Below are positions 6,348-13,732 of a DNA stretch of 21,088 nt, piece after piece. Both the position numbers and the translations under genes were made by a program. This stretch comes from Nitrospirota bacterium. Its GTDB lineage: Bacteria; Nitrospirota; CAKKRA01; 9FT-COMBO-42-15. The stretch is taken from positions 1 through 21,088 of the forward strand of contig JAHFEP010000025.1 in the NCBI GenBank assembly GCA_023248415.1. Direction: 5' to 3'. A model generated the notes under the pieces. That model saw only the letters and a program-made list of their open reading frames with translations, was not told the origin of the DNA and made no database searches. Every line of letters starts with the position of its first letter. Within the stretch, counting starts at the first letter, position 1.

Positions 6348-7576
6348 TGAACAGTTCAAAGATTCTCCTTATAGAAAGAGATAAATATGCTGCCATAAAA
6401 TTGACCGCCCTTTTTACTAAAAGCGGTTTTGAAGTTCTTCAGGCGCATAATATAAAAGAGGCGGCAGGCTTGTGCGCCCTCCACAACCTTGATATTATAA
6501 TCCTTGATATTGACAAAGATAGTCCAGATTTTATAAAGGCATTAAAAAAAGAGCTTTTCCTCCAACATTTACCCTTGCTCCTTTTGGCAGATAATAATCA
6601 GGAGTCTGAGCTTTTAACCTGCCTTTCAATCGCTCCGTGTGACTATTCTATTAAACCAGCATCCTTAGAGGATGTTTTATTCCGTGTAAATATTGCCTTA
6701 AAAAAGAAAAGAGAGATATCCCGTGAAAAGGGGCTTTCTGGCAAGCTGTCAGAATTGAGCCTTGTTGGCCTGATACAGATTATGGAGATGGAGAATAAAA
6801 CAGGGAATCTGAGGCTCTCAGATGGCAGCAAGAACGGGAATATATTCTTTGAAAAGGGGCAGATTATAAGGGCAGAGTTAGAGGGATTGGAAGGCGAGGC
6901 AGCTATCTATACATTCCTTACATGGAGAGACGGCAGTTTTATCCTTGAATCAAAAAAAGGCAGTGTTATGAAGAATGTAGCCATTAATAATCAGGAAATT
7001 TTAATGGAAGGGATGCGGAGGATAGATGAGTGGGAAAGATTAAAAAAGGAGAGGAGCAAGATAATCCTCATAGGTGCAGCAGGAAGCGGAAACACAGAGT
7101 TGATAAACACCCTCACAGGCGGCTCTGTAATACTCAGCAATGCGCAGTTGTCATCCGATTCTTATCCCCTTGAATTCGGGAGGGTCAGGCTAAAGGATGC
7201 AGAGCTTCTGCTTTACGGCATCTCCATTGAAGACGGCGCATCTGTAGAGGATGAAATATATACGCTTCTTGAATCCATATCAAGGGAGATGCTTGGCTAT
7301 ATCCTTTTCATTGACAACAGCAAGCCGAAGGCGCTCGGTTTTGCAAGGTATCTTCTTTCGTCTTTTACCTCACATTATAATGTTCCATTTGTTGTAGTGC
7401 TTACCAAGCCGGGAAATATGTTACAGGAGAATGACTCACTGTCAATTGATAAGGCCAGGCAGGGGCTAAAATTGAATAAGAGGGCGCCGATTATAATAAG
7501 TAACCCGAGAAACAGGGATGACGCCTCTTTAGTTTTAAACAGCCTGTTGGATATTGTTATGAGGCTGGAGGTCTAA
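6347..7576 (+). CDS. REC-PATAN(DUF4388)-degenerate MglA-like GTPase fusion protein
   Basis: Three domains are visible in 409 residues. (1) A receiver-like domain (about 5-120) keeps Asp54 (ILDID) and the IKP lysine but has ER in place of the usual first acidic pair and LAD where T/S is usual, so phosphorylation is uncertain. (2) A DUF4388/PATAN domain (about 130-215: LSGKLSELSLVGLIQIMEM, then TGNLRL, IFFEKGQIIRAE, GEAAIYTFLTWRDGSF). (3) A P-loop GTPase-like domain (about 236-409) of the MglA/COG2229 kind: GAAGSGNT at 243-250 has Asn249 where the catalytic Lys belongs, GISIED replaces the GTPGQ motif at 291, and TKPG (353-356) replaces T/NKxD. The third domain is therefore probably a pseudo-GTPase used for binding. 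It is the first gene of a three-gene operon with a kinase and an NtrC-type regulator, and probably a signalling hub. Confidence 0.85.
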   Translation: MNSSKILLIERDKYAAIKLTALFTKSGFEVLQAHNIKEAAGLCALHNLDIIILDIDKDSPDFIKALKKELFLQHLPLLLLADNNQESELLTCLSIAPCDYSIKPASLEDVLFRVNIALKKKREISREKGLSGKLSELSLVGLIQIMEMENKTGNLRLSDGSKNGNIFFEKGQIIRAELEGLEGEAAIYTFLTWRDGSFILESKKGSVMKNVAINNQEILMEGMRRIDEWERLKKERSKIILIGAAGSGNTELINTLTGGSVILSNAQLSSDSYPLEFGRVRLKDAELLLYGISIEDGASVEDEIYTLLESISREMLGYILFIDNSKPKALGFARYLLSSFTSHYNVPFVVVLTKPGNMLQENDSLSIDKARQGLKLNKRAPIIISNPRNRDDASLVLNSLLDIVMRLEV

Positions 7577-7589
7577 TTCACATAGTCTA

Positions 7590-8771
7590 ATGATTGGCGC
7601 TATGACAAGTAAAATACAAATGCAAAAATCCAAATATCAGACAAAACCTGGAAAAATTCAGGAAAGGTTAAATTATAAAAGCATCATCCAGAATATGAAC
7701 ACCTGCGTGATTATAACTGATGAGAGAAAGATAATATATGTGAATGATGCAGCTTCAAAGACACTGGGTTATAAAAGCCGTTCCCTTATAGGCAAAAATC
7801 TTACTTCGCTCTTTCCTGTTCAGGAGAAAAGGCATTTTACAATCAATGATTTCCTTACAATAAGGGACAAGATTATCCCGAGAAATGAATTATCATTTGT
7901 CACAAAAGACAAGAAGACAATTCCTATTGGCTTTACTGTTACACCCTTTTATGACAGCAAGATAAAGTCCTCTGCATCCATTATAACCTTCCGAGACCTT
8001 ACAGATATAAAAAGGATGGAGGATTACATGCGGCAGATAGACAGGCTTACAATCTTGAGCCAGATAACTGCAGGCCTTGCACATGAGATAAAAAATCCCC
8101 TTGCAGGCATCAAGACCTCCGCACAGGTATTGGAGGAAGGGTTAAAGTCCGATGACCCTCGCTATCAGCTTACAGTCAGGATTGCAAAGGAGATAGACAG
8201 GATAGACGGCCTCTTAAAGAAGTTCTTTAATTTTGCAAAGCCCTCTGAGCCTCATTATGCAACTTATGATATTGAAATGATTATTGACGGCGTCTATCTT
8301 CTTTTGGCGCACCAGTTTAAAAGCAATAATGTCTCTTTTAAAAAGGATTTTTCAAAAAGGGTGCCGCAGGTATTTGTTGACGAGAATCAGGTTGAACAGG
8401 TATTGATGAATGTATTTTTAAATGCACTTCAGGCAATGCCGAATGGCGGTATGGTTAGTGTCAAGACAAATACAAATGTTGTCTATGAAGAGGAAAGCTC
8501 AGGGCTCGGTGACATCAGAATCAAAGGGACAATAGACGGCAAAGAGTCTGTTGCATATGTAGAAATAACTGACACAGGAGTGGGGATATCAAAGGAAAAT
8601 TTAGAGAGGATATTTACCCCCTTTTTCTCTACGAAAAAGGATGGGACTGGTTTAGGGCTTTCAATATGCAGGCAGCTTATGTTGAAGAACAATGGAGAGA
8701 TTGACATAATGAGTGAAGAAGGCAAGGGGACCACTGTTGTTCTTACACTTCCTGCCTTTTCAAATCACTGA
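7590..8771 (+). CDS. Soluble PAS sensor histidine kinase (NtrB-like)
   Basis: The protein has a PAS domain (about residues 28-140; NTCVIITDERKIIYVNDAAS, then a PAC-like ITFRDLTDIKRM). A HisKA dimerisation helix pair follows, with the phosphoacceptor His165 in AGLAHEIKNPLAGI. The HATPase domain shows the N box (NVFLNALQAMP), G1 (DTGVGI), the F box (FTPFFSTK) and G2 (GTGLGLS). It has no membrane segments, so it senses a cytoplasmic signal or acts as a relay. It starts 13 nt after the fusion gene and ends 8 nt before the sigma-54 regulator, its obvious partner. An upstream GGAGG is 18 nt from the ATG at 7590, so a second ATG at 7602 is also possible. In family terms it autophosphorylates on His and passes the phosphate to the receiver Asp of the next gene. 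Confidence 0.95.
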   Translation: MIGAMTSKIQMQKSKYQTKPGKIQERLNYKSIIQNMNTCVIITDERKIIYVNDAASKTLGYKSRSLIGKNLTSLFPVQEKRHFTINDFLTIRDKIIPRNELSFVTKDKKTIPIGFTVTPFYDSKIKSSASIITFRDLTDIKRMEDYMRQIDRLTILSQITAGLAHEIKNPLAGIKTSAQVLEEGLKSDDPRYQLTVRIAKEIDRIDGLLKKFFNFAKPSEPHYATYDIEMIIDGVYLLLAHQFKSNNVSFKKDFSKRVPQVFVDENQVEQVLMNVFLNALQAMPNGGMVSVKTNTNVVYEEESSGLGDIRIKGTIDGKESVAYVEITDTGVGISKENLERIFTPFFSTKKDGTGLGLSICRQLMLKNNGEIDIMSEEGKGTTVVLTLPAFSNH

Positions 8772-8779
8772 GGTTGATA

Positions 8780-10162
8780 ATGGGCAATACAATACTTATA
8801 GTAGAAGATGAAGAGACGTTGAGGCTTTCTTTGACGCATGGCCTTGTAGCAAAGGGTTTTCATATCATGACTGCGGAAAAGGGCGAGGCAGCGGTCTCAA
8901 TCATTAAAAACTATGTTATAGACTTAGTCCTCTTAGACCTTCAGCTTCCTGATATAAGCGGCATCAGGATATTGTCCGAGATTAAAAAGATAGATGTTAA
9001 TCTCCCTGTAATAATAATGACCGCACACGGCGACATAAAGACCTCTGTTGAGGCAATGAAGACTGGCGCCTATGATTATATATTAAAGCCCTTTGAATTA
9101 GACGAGATGGTTATTAATATAAACAAGGCCCTTGACCACCACAGATTAAAGGAACAGGTTGAGCATATCCGTTCACAGCAGAGGAATGATATGAACCTCG
9201 GAAGTATTATTGCAGAGAGTCTCAAGATGCGTGAGGTTGTAGGTTTGGCAGACAAGGTCAGCCAGACGCCGAAGACATCTGTCCTGATTCACGGAGAGAG
9301 CGGTGTTGGCAAGGAGATGATTGCAAATCTCATTCACTATAAAAGCAGCCGCGCATCAGGGCCGTTTATAAAGGTAAACTGTGCAGCCATACCTGATACA
9401 ATGCTTGAGGCAGAGCTCTTTGGCTATGAAAAGGGCGCATTCACAGATGCAAGAAATTCAAAGAAAGGTCTCTTTGAGCTTGCAAATGGAGGGACTATCC
9501 TTCTTGATGAGATAGGAGAGATGAATATCAATCTTCAGCCAAAGCTCCTTCGTATAATAGAGATGCAGGCTTACAGGAGGATAGGCGGGGTAAGTGATTT
9601 GAACTGTGATGTGCGGCTCATTGCATCAACAAATAAGGACCTTGCATCTGAGGTAAGGATGGGGAAATTCAGGGAAGACCTTTTTTACAGACTGAATGTA
9701 ATGCCGATATATGTGCCGCCTCTCAGGGAGAGGAAGGAAGACATCCCCCATCTGTCAGCGATGTTTATAAGCCAGTTTAATAAAGGATTCAGAAAGAGGG
9801 TAAGCGGCCTTTCTAATGATGCGGAGAATCTCTTTTTATTGTATCAATGGCCAGGGAATATAAGGGAATTAAAGAATGTGATAGAACGTGCAATGATACT
9901 TGCAGAGGGTGATACGATAACCCAGAGTGTACTGCCTCCTGAGATAGTGAATGCATCTAATAAAGAAGCAAGAAGCCAGAATACAGAATTCAGAATTGAG
10001 GGGCTGAAAGAAGGGCAGTCTACTTCTTTAGATTCTGCTGAAAAGGAGTGCATACTAAAGGCATTGGTTGATGTTAAAGGCAACAAAAGCATAGCAGCAA
10101 AGAATTTAGGAATTTCCCGCACAACATTATGGAAAAAGTTGAAAGAGTATGGCAATGTTTAA
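8780..10162 (+). CDS. NtrC-family sigma-54-dependent response regulator
   Basis: Domains: receiver (1-120) with acidic pair E9/D10, phosphoacceptor Asp53 (LLDLQLPD), T/S in IMTAHGD and Lys in LKPFE; AAA+ sigma-54 activator domain with Walker A GESGVGKE (172-179), a GAFTDA loop (219-224) and Walker B TILLDEIGEMN; C-terminal Fis-type HTH (KSIAAKNLGISRTTLWKKL). The GAFTDA loop differs from GAFTGA at the fifth position, a variant I believe is common in this group. I chose the ATG at 8780 because TGAGG lies 6-7 nt before it; an in-frame TTG at 8774 would overlap that site. The gene is coupled to the kinase upstream. A good -24/-12 promoter lies about 147 bp beyond its stop, ahead of the next operon, which suggests that operon is its target. 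Confidence 0.96.
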   Translation: MGNTILIVEDEETLRLSLTHGLVAKGFHIMTAEKGEAAVSIIKNYVIDLVLLDLQLPDISGIRILSEIKKIDVNLPVIIMTAHGDIKTSVEAMKTGAYDYILKPFELDEMVININKALDHHRLKEQVEHIRSQQRNDMNLGSIIAESLKMREVVGLADKVSQTPKTSVLIHGESGVGKEMIANLIHYKSSRASGPFIKVNCAAIPDTMLEAELFGYEKGAFTDARNSKKGLFELANGGTILLDEIGEMNINLQPKLLRIIEMQAYRRIGGVSDLNCDVRLIASTNKDLASEVRMGKFREDLFYRLNVMPIYVPPLRERKEDIPHLSAMFISQFNKGFRKRVSGLSNDAENLFLLYQWPGNIRELKNVIERAMILAEGDTITQSVLPPEIVNASNKEARSQNTEFRIEGLKEGQSTSLDSAEKECILKALVDVKGNKSIAAKNLGISRTTLWKKLKEYGNV

Positions 10163-10167
10163 ATTTC

Positions 10168-10216
10168 AGACAATTGTTTACAATCTTAACATAACCTGTC
10201 CAGTTTTTAGACAATT
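10168..10216. promoter_or_regulatory. Candidate activator-binding sites upstream of the sigma-54 promoter
   Basis: AGACAATT occurs twice (10168-10175 and 10209-10216), 41 bp apart or about four helical turns. The first copy overlaps an inverted repeat, ATTGT-TT-ACAAT. They lie roughly 120-167 bp upstream of the predicted start at about 10335, the usual distance for NtrC-type enhancer sites. The assignment is inference. Confidence 0.35.
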
Positions 10217-10308
10217 CTCTTGCCAATGATTTTTTTTAAATTCAATAATATTTTCTAATTCCCTTTAAAATCAGGTTTTTTTTAATGCCTTTACTGTCTG
10301 CTGCCATC

Positions 10309-10324
10309 TGGCATAAACCTTGCT
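10309..10324 (+). promoter_or_regulatory. Sigma-54 (-24/-12) promoter of signalling operon 2
   Basis: TGGCATAAACCTTGCT has the invariant GG (10310-10311) and GC (10322-10323) separated by exactly 10 nt, and matches the TGGCA and TTGCW halves of the RpoN consensus. The predicted start is near 10335, about 66 nt before the first gene. The adjacent upstream gene encodes a sigma-54 activator. Confidence 0.75.
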
Positions 10325-10338
10325 TTATATCTAAGCAG

Positions 10339-10371
10339 TATCCCTCAAATGTCCTTTCACGCTTAGGGATA
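10339..10371 (+). promoter_or_regulatory. Hairpin in the 5' leader of operon 2
   Basis: TATCCCT (10339-10345) is complementary to AGGGATA (10365-10371) across a 19-nt loop, immediately before the purine-rich AAAGGTGAGGGG. The structure may only reflect a repeat-derived leader; regulation is unproven. Confidence 0.3.
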
Positions 10372-10400
10372 AAGGTGAGGGGATAAAAAGGAGTATTTAA

Positions 10401-10814
10401 TTGAGCACCAAAAGAATCTTAATTGTTGATGATGAAGAGACACTGACATTCAGCATGTATCAAAGTTTTATCTTAGAGAAAGGAGACTACGAGATAGTTA
10501 CAGCAAACAGCGGTGAGGAGGCACTGGAGAAACTGGACAGCAAAAAGTTTGATGTTGCAATTGTAGATATATATCTTCCGGGTATAAGCGGACTTGATTT
10601 GATAAAAAAGATTAAAGAGAAGAATCCTGATACAGCAATAATAGTAATGTCTGCCTATGCCACTATGGATAAGAAGGATGAGGCATTGGAAAACGGCGCG
10701 CTCTACTTTTTTGAGAAGCCTTTTGATATGAAGGAGGTAAAAAAGGTTGTGTTAAAGACATTAAACCCTTACCTTCCACTTAGGGGAGGAGAAGGCGGGG
10801 GAGGGAAGGTTTAA
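10401..10814 (+). CDS. Single-domain response regulator (REC only)
   Basis: A complete receiver fold with all catalytic residues: acidic pair D10/D11 (LIVDDEE), phosphoacceptor Asp56 (IVDIYLPG), Ser in VMSAY and Lys in FEKPF. There is no output domain, so like CheY or Spo0F it should act by contact or pass phosphate on. The TTG start at 10401 is supported by AAGGAG 7-8 nt upstream; no ATG serves. It is the first gene behind the sigma-54 promoter. The last 17 residues (from about 121, including LRGGEGGGG) lie outside the receiver fold and are encoded by a repeat-like insertion that also supplies the stop codon. Probable partners are the PAS kinase of operon 1 and the PATAN or MglA proteins downstream. 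Confidence 0.93.
   Translation: MSTKRILIVDDEETLTFSMYQSFILEKGDYEIVTANSGEEALEKLDSKKFDVAIVDIYLPGISGLDLIKKIKEKNPDTAIIVMSAYATMDKKDEALENGALYFFEKPFDMKEVKKVVLKTLNPYLPLRGGEGGGGKV
10761..10814. repeat. Repeat-like element forming the 3' end of the response regulator gene
   Basis: TTAAACC (10761-10767) and GGTTTAA (10808-10814) are perfect inverted ends around a pyrimidine-rich then purine-rich core (CTTACCTTCC and GGGGGAGGGAAGG). This is the style of the interspersed element at 1322-1398. It encodes the low-complexity tail of the regulator, its stop codon, and the Shine-Dalgarno of the next gene. Confidence 0.45.
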
Positions 10815-11420
10815 ATGGCGCTTATAGGAAATCTAAAAGACCTCAATATCTCAAATATCATACAGTTGAACTGTATGGAGAAGAACATCTCAAGGCTGAG
10901 CATTAAAGCAAGAGAAAAGACAGGGGTTATCTTCTTTGAGAGCGGGCAGATAACACATGCAGAGTTTAACAATTTAAAATGTGAAGATGCTGTTTATAAG
11001 ATGCTTGAGATTACAGAAGGCGAATTTAAGGTAGAAAATGGCATTACTGCACCAGGTAAGACAATAAAGACAAGCTGGAACAGCCTTCTGCTTGAGGGAA
11101 TGAGGATTGTTGATGAAGCGAGGGAGCAGAAGGACAAGACATCTGAAAGGCTATCCGAAGAGATAAGAAAGGTAGACGGGGTAAAGGATGTTCTTGTTAG
11201 CAATCAGGCGAGCTATATCATTAATAAGGCAACGGTTATTGGCGAGCTTCTGAATTTTGGCAGTTTTCATCAGTCCCACTTAAATACAAAGGATGAGAAG
11301 ATGCTTATCATCAGGCGTGACCCCTATTATTTTGAGATTAAAATGAACAGTAATTCATTAACAGACATGGTTGATTCATCTATTAACAATATTCTTAACA
11401 GGCAATTAGTAGGAGGTTGA
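10815..11420 (+). CDS. PATAN (DUF4388) protein with an unassigned C-terminal domain
   Basis: The N-terminal 100 residues form a PATAN domain: MALIGNLKDLNISNIIQLNC, RLSIKAREKTGVIFFESGQI, then THAEFNNLKCEDAVYKML and GEFKVENG. A charged linker (about 105-118) leads to a C-terminal part (about 120-200) beginning IRKVDGVKDVLVSNQ and later LIIRRDPYYFEIKMN. This resembles the beta-rich half of a roadblock/LC7 fold ('GV..vlv.....'), but I am not certain. PATAN domains are protein-interaction modules attached to receivers and GTPase systems. The ATG directly follows the stop of the response regulator, so the two are translationally coupled. The pair could act together, the receiver controlling this adaptor. 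Confidence 0.75.
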   Translation: MALIGNLKDLNISNIIQLNCMEKNISRLSIKAREKTGVIFFESGQITHAEFNNLKCEDAVYKMLEITEGEFKVENGITAPGKTIKTSWNSLLLEGMRIVDEAREQKDKTSERLSEEIRKVDGVKDVLVSNQASYIINKATVIGELLNFGSFHQSHLNTKDEKMLIIRRDPYYFEIKMNSNSLTDMVDSSINNILNRQLVGG

Positions 11421-11427
11421 TAAAGAT

Positions 11428-12504
11428 ATGCTTCTGCCTAAAGGAAAGATAGTCCATGAAAATCTGAATACCTCTTATATGAATCTCAATGTCTTCCTCC
11501 ACGAGCTGAGCGAAAGCGGCTTTACAGGTTATGTAAACGTGCATTTCTGGCAGTATGAGGCTGTTTTATTCTTGGAAAGGGGCAGTATAATAAATGCCGT
11601 GTCTGAGAGTAATACAAAAAAGACAGGACAGGAAGCAGTAAATATTCTTATGAGCAGGGCCAAGGAGAAGGACGGGACAATAAGCGTGTATCAGCTTTCG
11701 GAAGAGACGGTGGCAATGCTTTCAGCAGCAGTTGAAGGCGAGGCTGTCCACAAAAATCTTACAACAGATTTCAGCAGCCTTGACAAGCTTGTAACAAAGC
11801 TGAAGTCAGAAGGACACACAGGCCATATAGAGATAGCAATAAAGAATAATGCAGGAAACGGCATTGTCTTTTTACATTCCGGCGAGCCTGTTGAGGCCAT
11901 TTTTTCAGATAATGACGGTGTTGTGCAATCAGGCGGAGATACGTTGAATAGTATTACTGCAAAGGCAGCAAAGGAGGGCGCAGTATTTAATGTATTTAAA
12001 GCCAATCTTTCAAAAACAAATATAAGCGGGCAGATAAAGATAGACGGGGCAGATGTAAAAGACCTCCTTTTGGTGATTCAGGAGATATTTTCAGTGACAG
12101 AAAGGGTTGTTGACAGCATGTTCAAAAAGGGCGATTTTCTGTTCATGCTTAAAAAGACGTCCACTGATATGGCGGACAAATATTCCTTTTTAGACCCCTT
12201 TGCAGGCGAGTTTGATTATAAAGACGGGAAGCTTGCATATTCAGGCAATGTTGAGTCAAAAAAACTCCTTGAAGGGATTGCAGAGGTATTGAAAATAATG
12301 CTCAATGAATTTTCTGCAAAGGCGTCTCAGAACGGCGTTCTGACAAGGGTAAAGGCAGATATCCAGCCTGTCAGGGAAAAATACAAAAATCAGATTGATG
12401 CCTTTAATCTTGCCTCAGCAATGCCGCATCTTTTTGGTAGCGCAGTCGAGAATAAGTTAGCTCAGCAGCTTGCGATAGAGAAGGATAACAGCCTTAGGAA
12501 GTAG
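11428..12504 (+). CDS. Tandem PATAN-like repeat protein with a novel C-terminal domain
   Basis: Two roughly 90-residue units repeat. Unit 1 (about 10-98) has NLNTSYMNLNVFLHELSESG, FTGYVNV, AVLFLERGSIINAVSES and ISVYQL. Unit 2 (about 104-195) has NLTTDFSSLDKLVTKLKSEG, HTGHIEI, GIVFLHSGEPVEAIFSD and FNVFKA. Both follow the PATAN pattern 'TG...l....vyFl.G.ivnA', but without the GeeAl..l..w motif of classic members, so they are divergent. The rest (about 205-358) contains FLDPFAGEFDYKDGKLAYSG and a helical tail, and I cannot assign it. AGGAGG at 11411-11416 supports the ATG. It is soluble. Its place between a PATAN protein and a roadblock protein suggests a scaffold or adaptor role. Confidence 0.7.
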   Translation: MLLPKGKIVHENLNTSYMNLNVFLHELSESGFTGYVNVHFWQYEAVLFLERGSIINAVSESNTKKTGQEAVNILMSRAKEKDGTISVYQLSEETVAMLSAAVEGEAVHKNLTTDFSSLDKLVTKLKSEGHTGHIEIAIKNNAGNGIVFLHSGEPVEAIFSDNDGVVQSGGDTLNSITAKAAKEGAVFNVFKANLSKTNISGQIKIDGADVKDLLLVIQEIFSVTERVVDSMFKKGDFLFMLKKTSTDMADKYSFLDPFAGEFDYKDGKLAYSGNVESKKLLEGIAEVLKIMLNEFSAKASQNGVLTRVKADIQPVREKYKNQIDAFNLASAMPHLFGSAVENKLAQQLAIEKDNSLRK

Positions 12505-12507
12505 CAG

Positions 12508-12885
12508 ATGCAAGATAAATTAAACGAAATAAATTCAATAGCAGGTGTAATGGATTCAGTGCTGGTAAACAAAAATGGCAGCATAGTTTCATCGCAGCAG
12601 AGTCCTTTTTTGACACAAAGCCTTCTTGAATCCATCGGCAGGGAGGTTATGCAGCTTGATGCCGCCATTGACGCTGCAGGCGAAGGCATAAAGGGTTTTG
12701 ACCTTTTATATGATTACGGAAGGGTGATTGTGCAGAAGGGCAGCAATTTTTATCTTGTGGTGCTCTGCAAAAGCTCAGTAGATACATCACTGCTAAGGCT
12801 AACATTGAATGTTGTATTAAAGGATTTAAATGAAAAAAGGGTTTCAAGAGGGTCTTCTGGAATCAGGATGTTTAACATGACATAA
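12508..12885 (+). CDS. Roadblock/LC7-domain protein (MglB-like)
   Basis: The 125-residue protein is almost entirely one roadblock/LC7 domain: an N-terminal helix (LNEINSIAGV), the strand pair DSVLVNKNGSIVSSQQ, a central helix, then GRVIVQKGSNFYLVVLCKSS and a final helix with LLRLTLNVVLKDL. Proteins of this family are small homodimers that bind or regulate Ras-like GTPases; MglB of Myxococcus is the GTPase-activating partner of MglA. Here the MglA gene is in the same operon, about 2.7 kb downstream, and a second roadblock gene lies next to it. Which of the two acts on MglA cannot be told. It starts 3 nt after the previous stop. The C-terminal tail EKRVSRGSSGIRMFNM is outside the fold. Confidence 0.8.
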   Translation: MQDKLNEINSIAGVMDSVLVNKNGSIVSSQQSPFLTQSLLESIGREVMQLDAAIDAAGEGIKGFDLLYDYGRVIVQKGSNFYLVVLCKSSVDTSLLRLTLNVVLKDLNEKRVSRGSSGIRMFNMT

Positions 12886-12896
12886 AGGAAGGGACT

Positions 12897-13697
12897 ATGG
12901 CAAACATTCTTAACGGTACACTTTCTCAAATGAACCTGTCAGAGATACTCAAACTTCTTATGTCAGGCAATAAGACAGGTAAGCTTGAGCTTTCAAAGGA
13001 AAATAAGAAGGGGGAGATTTATTTAAAGGACGGCGCAATCTTATACGCTAAATGGAACAACAAGTCTGGGGCGGATGCACTCTATGAGCTGATGACATGG
13101 ATGAACGGGGATTTCAACTTCATTCCTGATGCAGCAATGGATAATATAGCAAAGGATATGTTTGACATGGGCCTCCAGAACATTGACGAATGGAGCAAAA
13201 TCATTTCAGAGGAGTGGAATAACATAAGAAAGATTATACCAACGACAAATGTGGTATTTAAGATTGCTGCAAATAAGACGCCAAAGGATGTGAATCTCAG
13301 GGCAGAGGAGTGGAAGATACTTGCAAATATAAACGGCGCAAAGAATGTTGAAGAGATAGCAGAGAGCATAGGGTTCAGCGAGTTTGATACATCAAGGACT
13401 ATCTACAGGCTTTATAAAGAAGGGCTGATAGAAGAGTCTGAGAAGCCAAGACCTCCGGCAAATGAATTGGTAAATGGAAATTTCTTCCATCTTTTAGAGG
13501 ATGCACTGGTAAAGGTTATGGGACCAATGGCGTCCATTATTATTGAGGAAAAGATCGGAATGCTGAAGCATGATAAAAATGCCTTTCCCAAAATCAGACT
13601 GGCAAAATTAATAGAATACATAAGCAGTGATATATCAGATGAAACAAAGCGGATTAGTTTTCAGCAGGCGATGCTTAATGTAATTAAAAACATTTAA
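12897..13697 (+). CDS. PATAN (DUF4388) protein with winged-helix and helical C-terminal domains
   Basis: Residues 1-95 form a classic PATAN domain: LNGTLSQMNLSEILKLLMSG, KTGKLELSKENKKGEIYLKDG, ILYAKWNN, then GADALYELMTWMNGDFNFIP. Residues about 128-182 look like a winged helix-turn-helix (AEEWKILANINGAKNVEEIA then SIGFSEFDTSRTIYRLYKEGLIEE). The last 75 residues (FFHLLEDALVKVMGPMASII and onward) are helical, like the C-terminal domains that accompany some PATAN proteins, and I cannot name the function. AAGGAAGGG supports the ATG. The winged helix could bind DNA, but in PATAN proteins it often serves as an interaction module. No binding site can be proposed from the sequence. Confidence 0.8.
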   Translation: MANILNGTLSQMNLSEILKLLMSGNKTGKLELSKENKKGEIYLKDGAILYAKWNNKSGADALYELMTWMNGDFNFIPDAAMDNIAKDMFDMGLQNIDEWSKIISEEWNNIRKIIPTTNVVFKIAANKTPKDVNLRAEEWKILANINGAKNVEEIAESIGFSEFDTSRTIYRLYKEGLIEESEKPRPPANELVNGNFFHLLEDALVKVMGPMASIIIEEKIGMLKHDKNAFPKIRLAKLIEYISSDISDETKRISFQQAMLNVIKNI

Positions 13698-13732
13698 AAG
13701 AAAGTTAATCAATTTTAAAAGGAGATGAGAAA

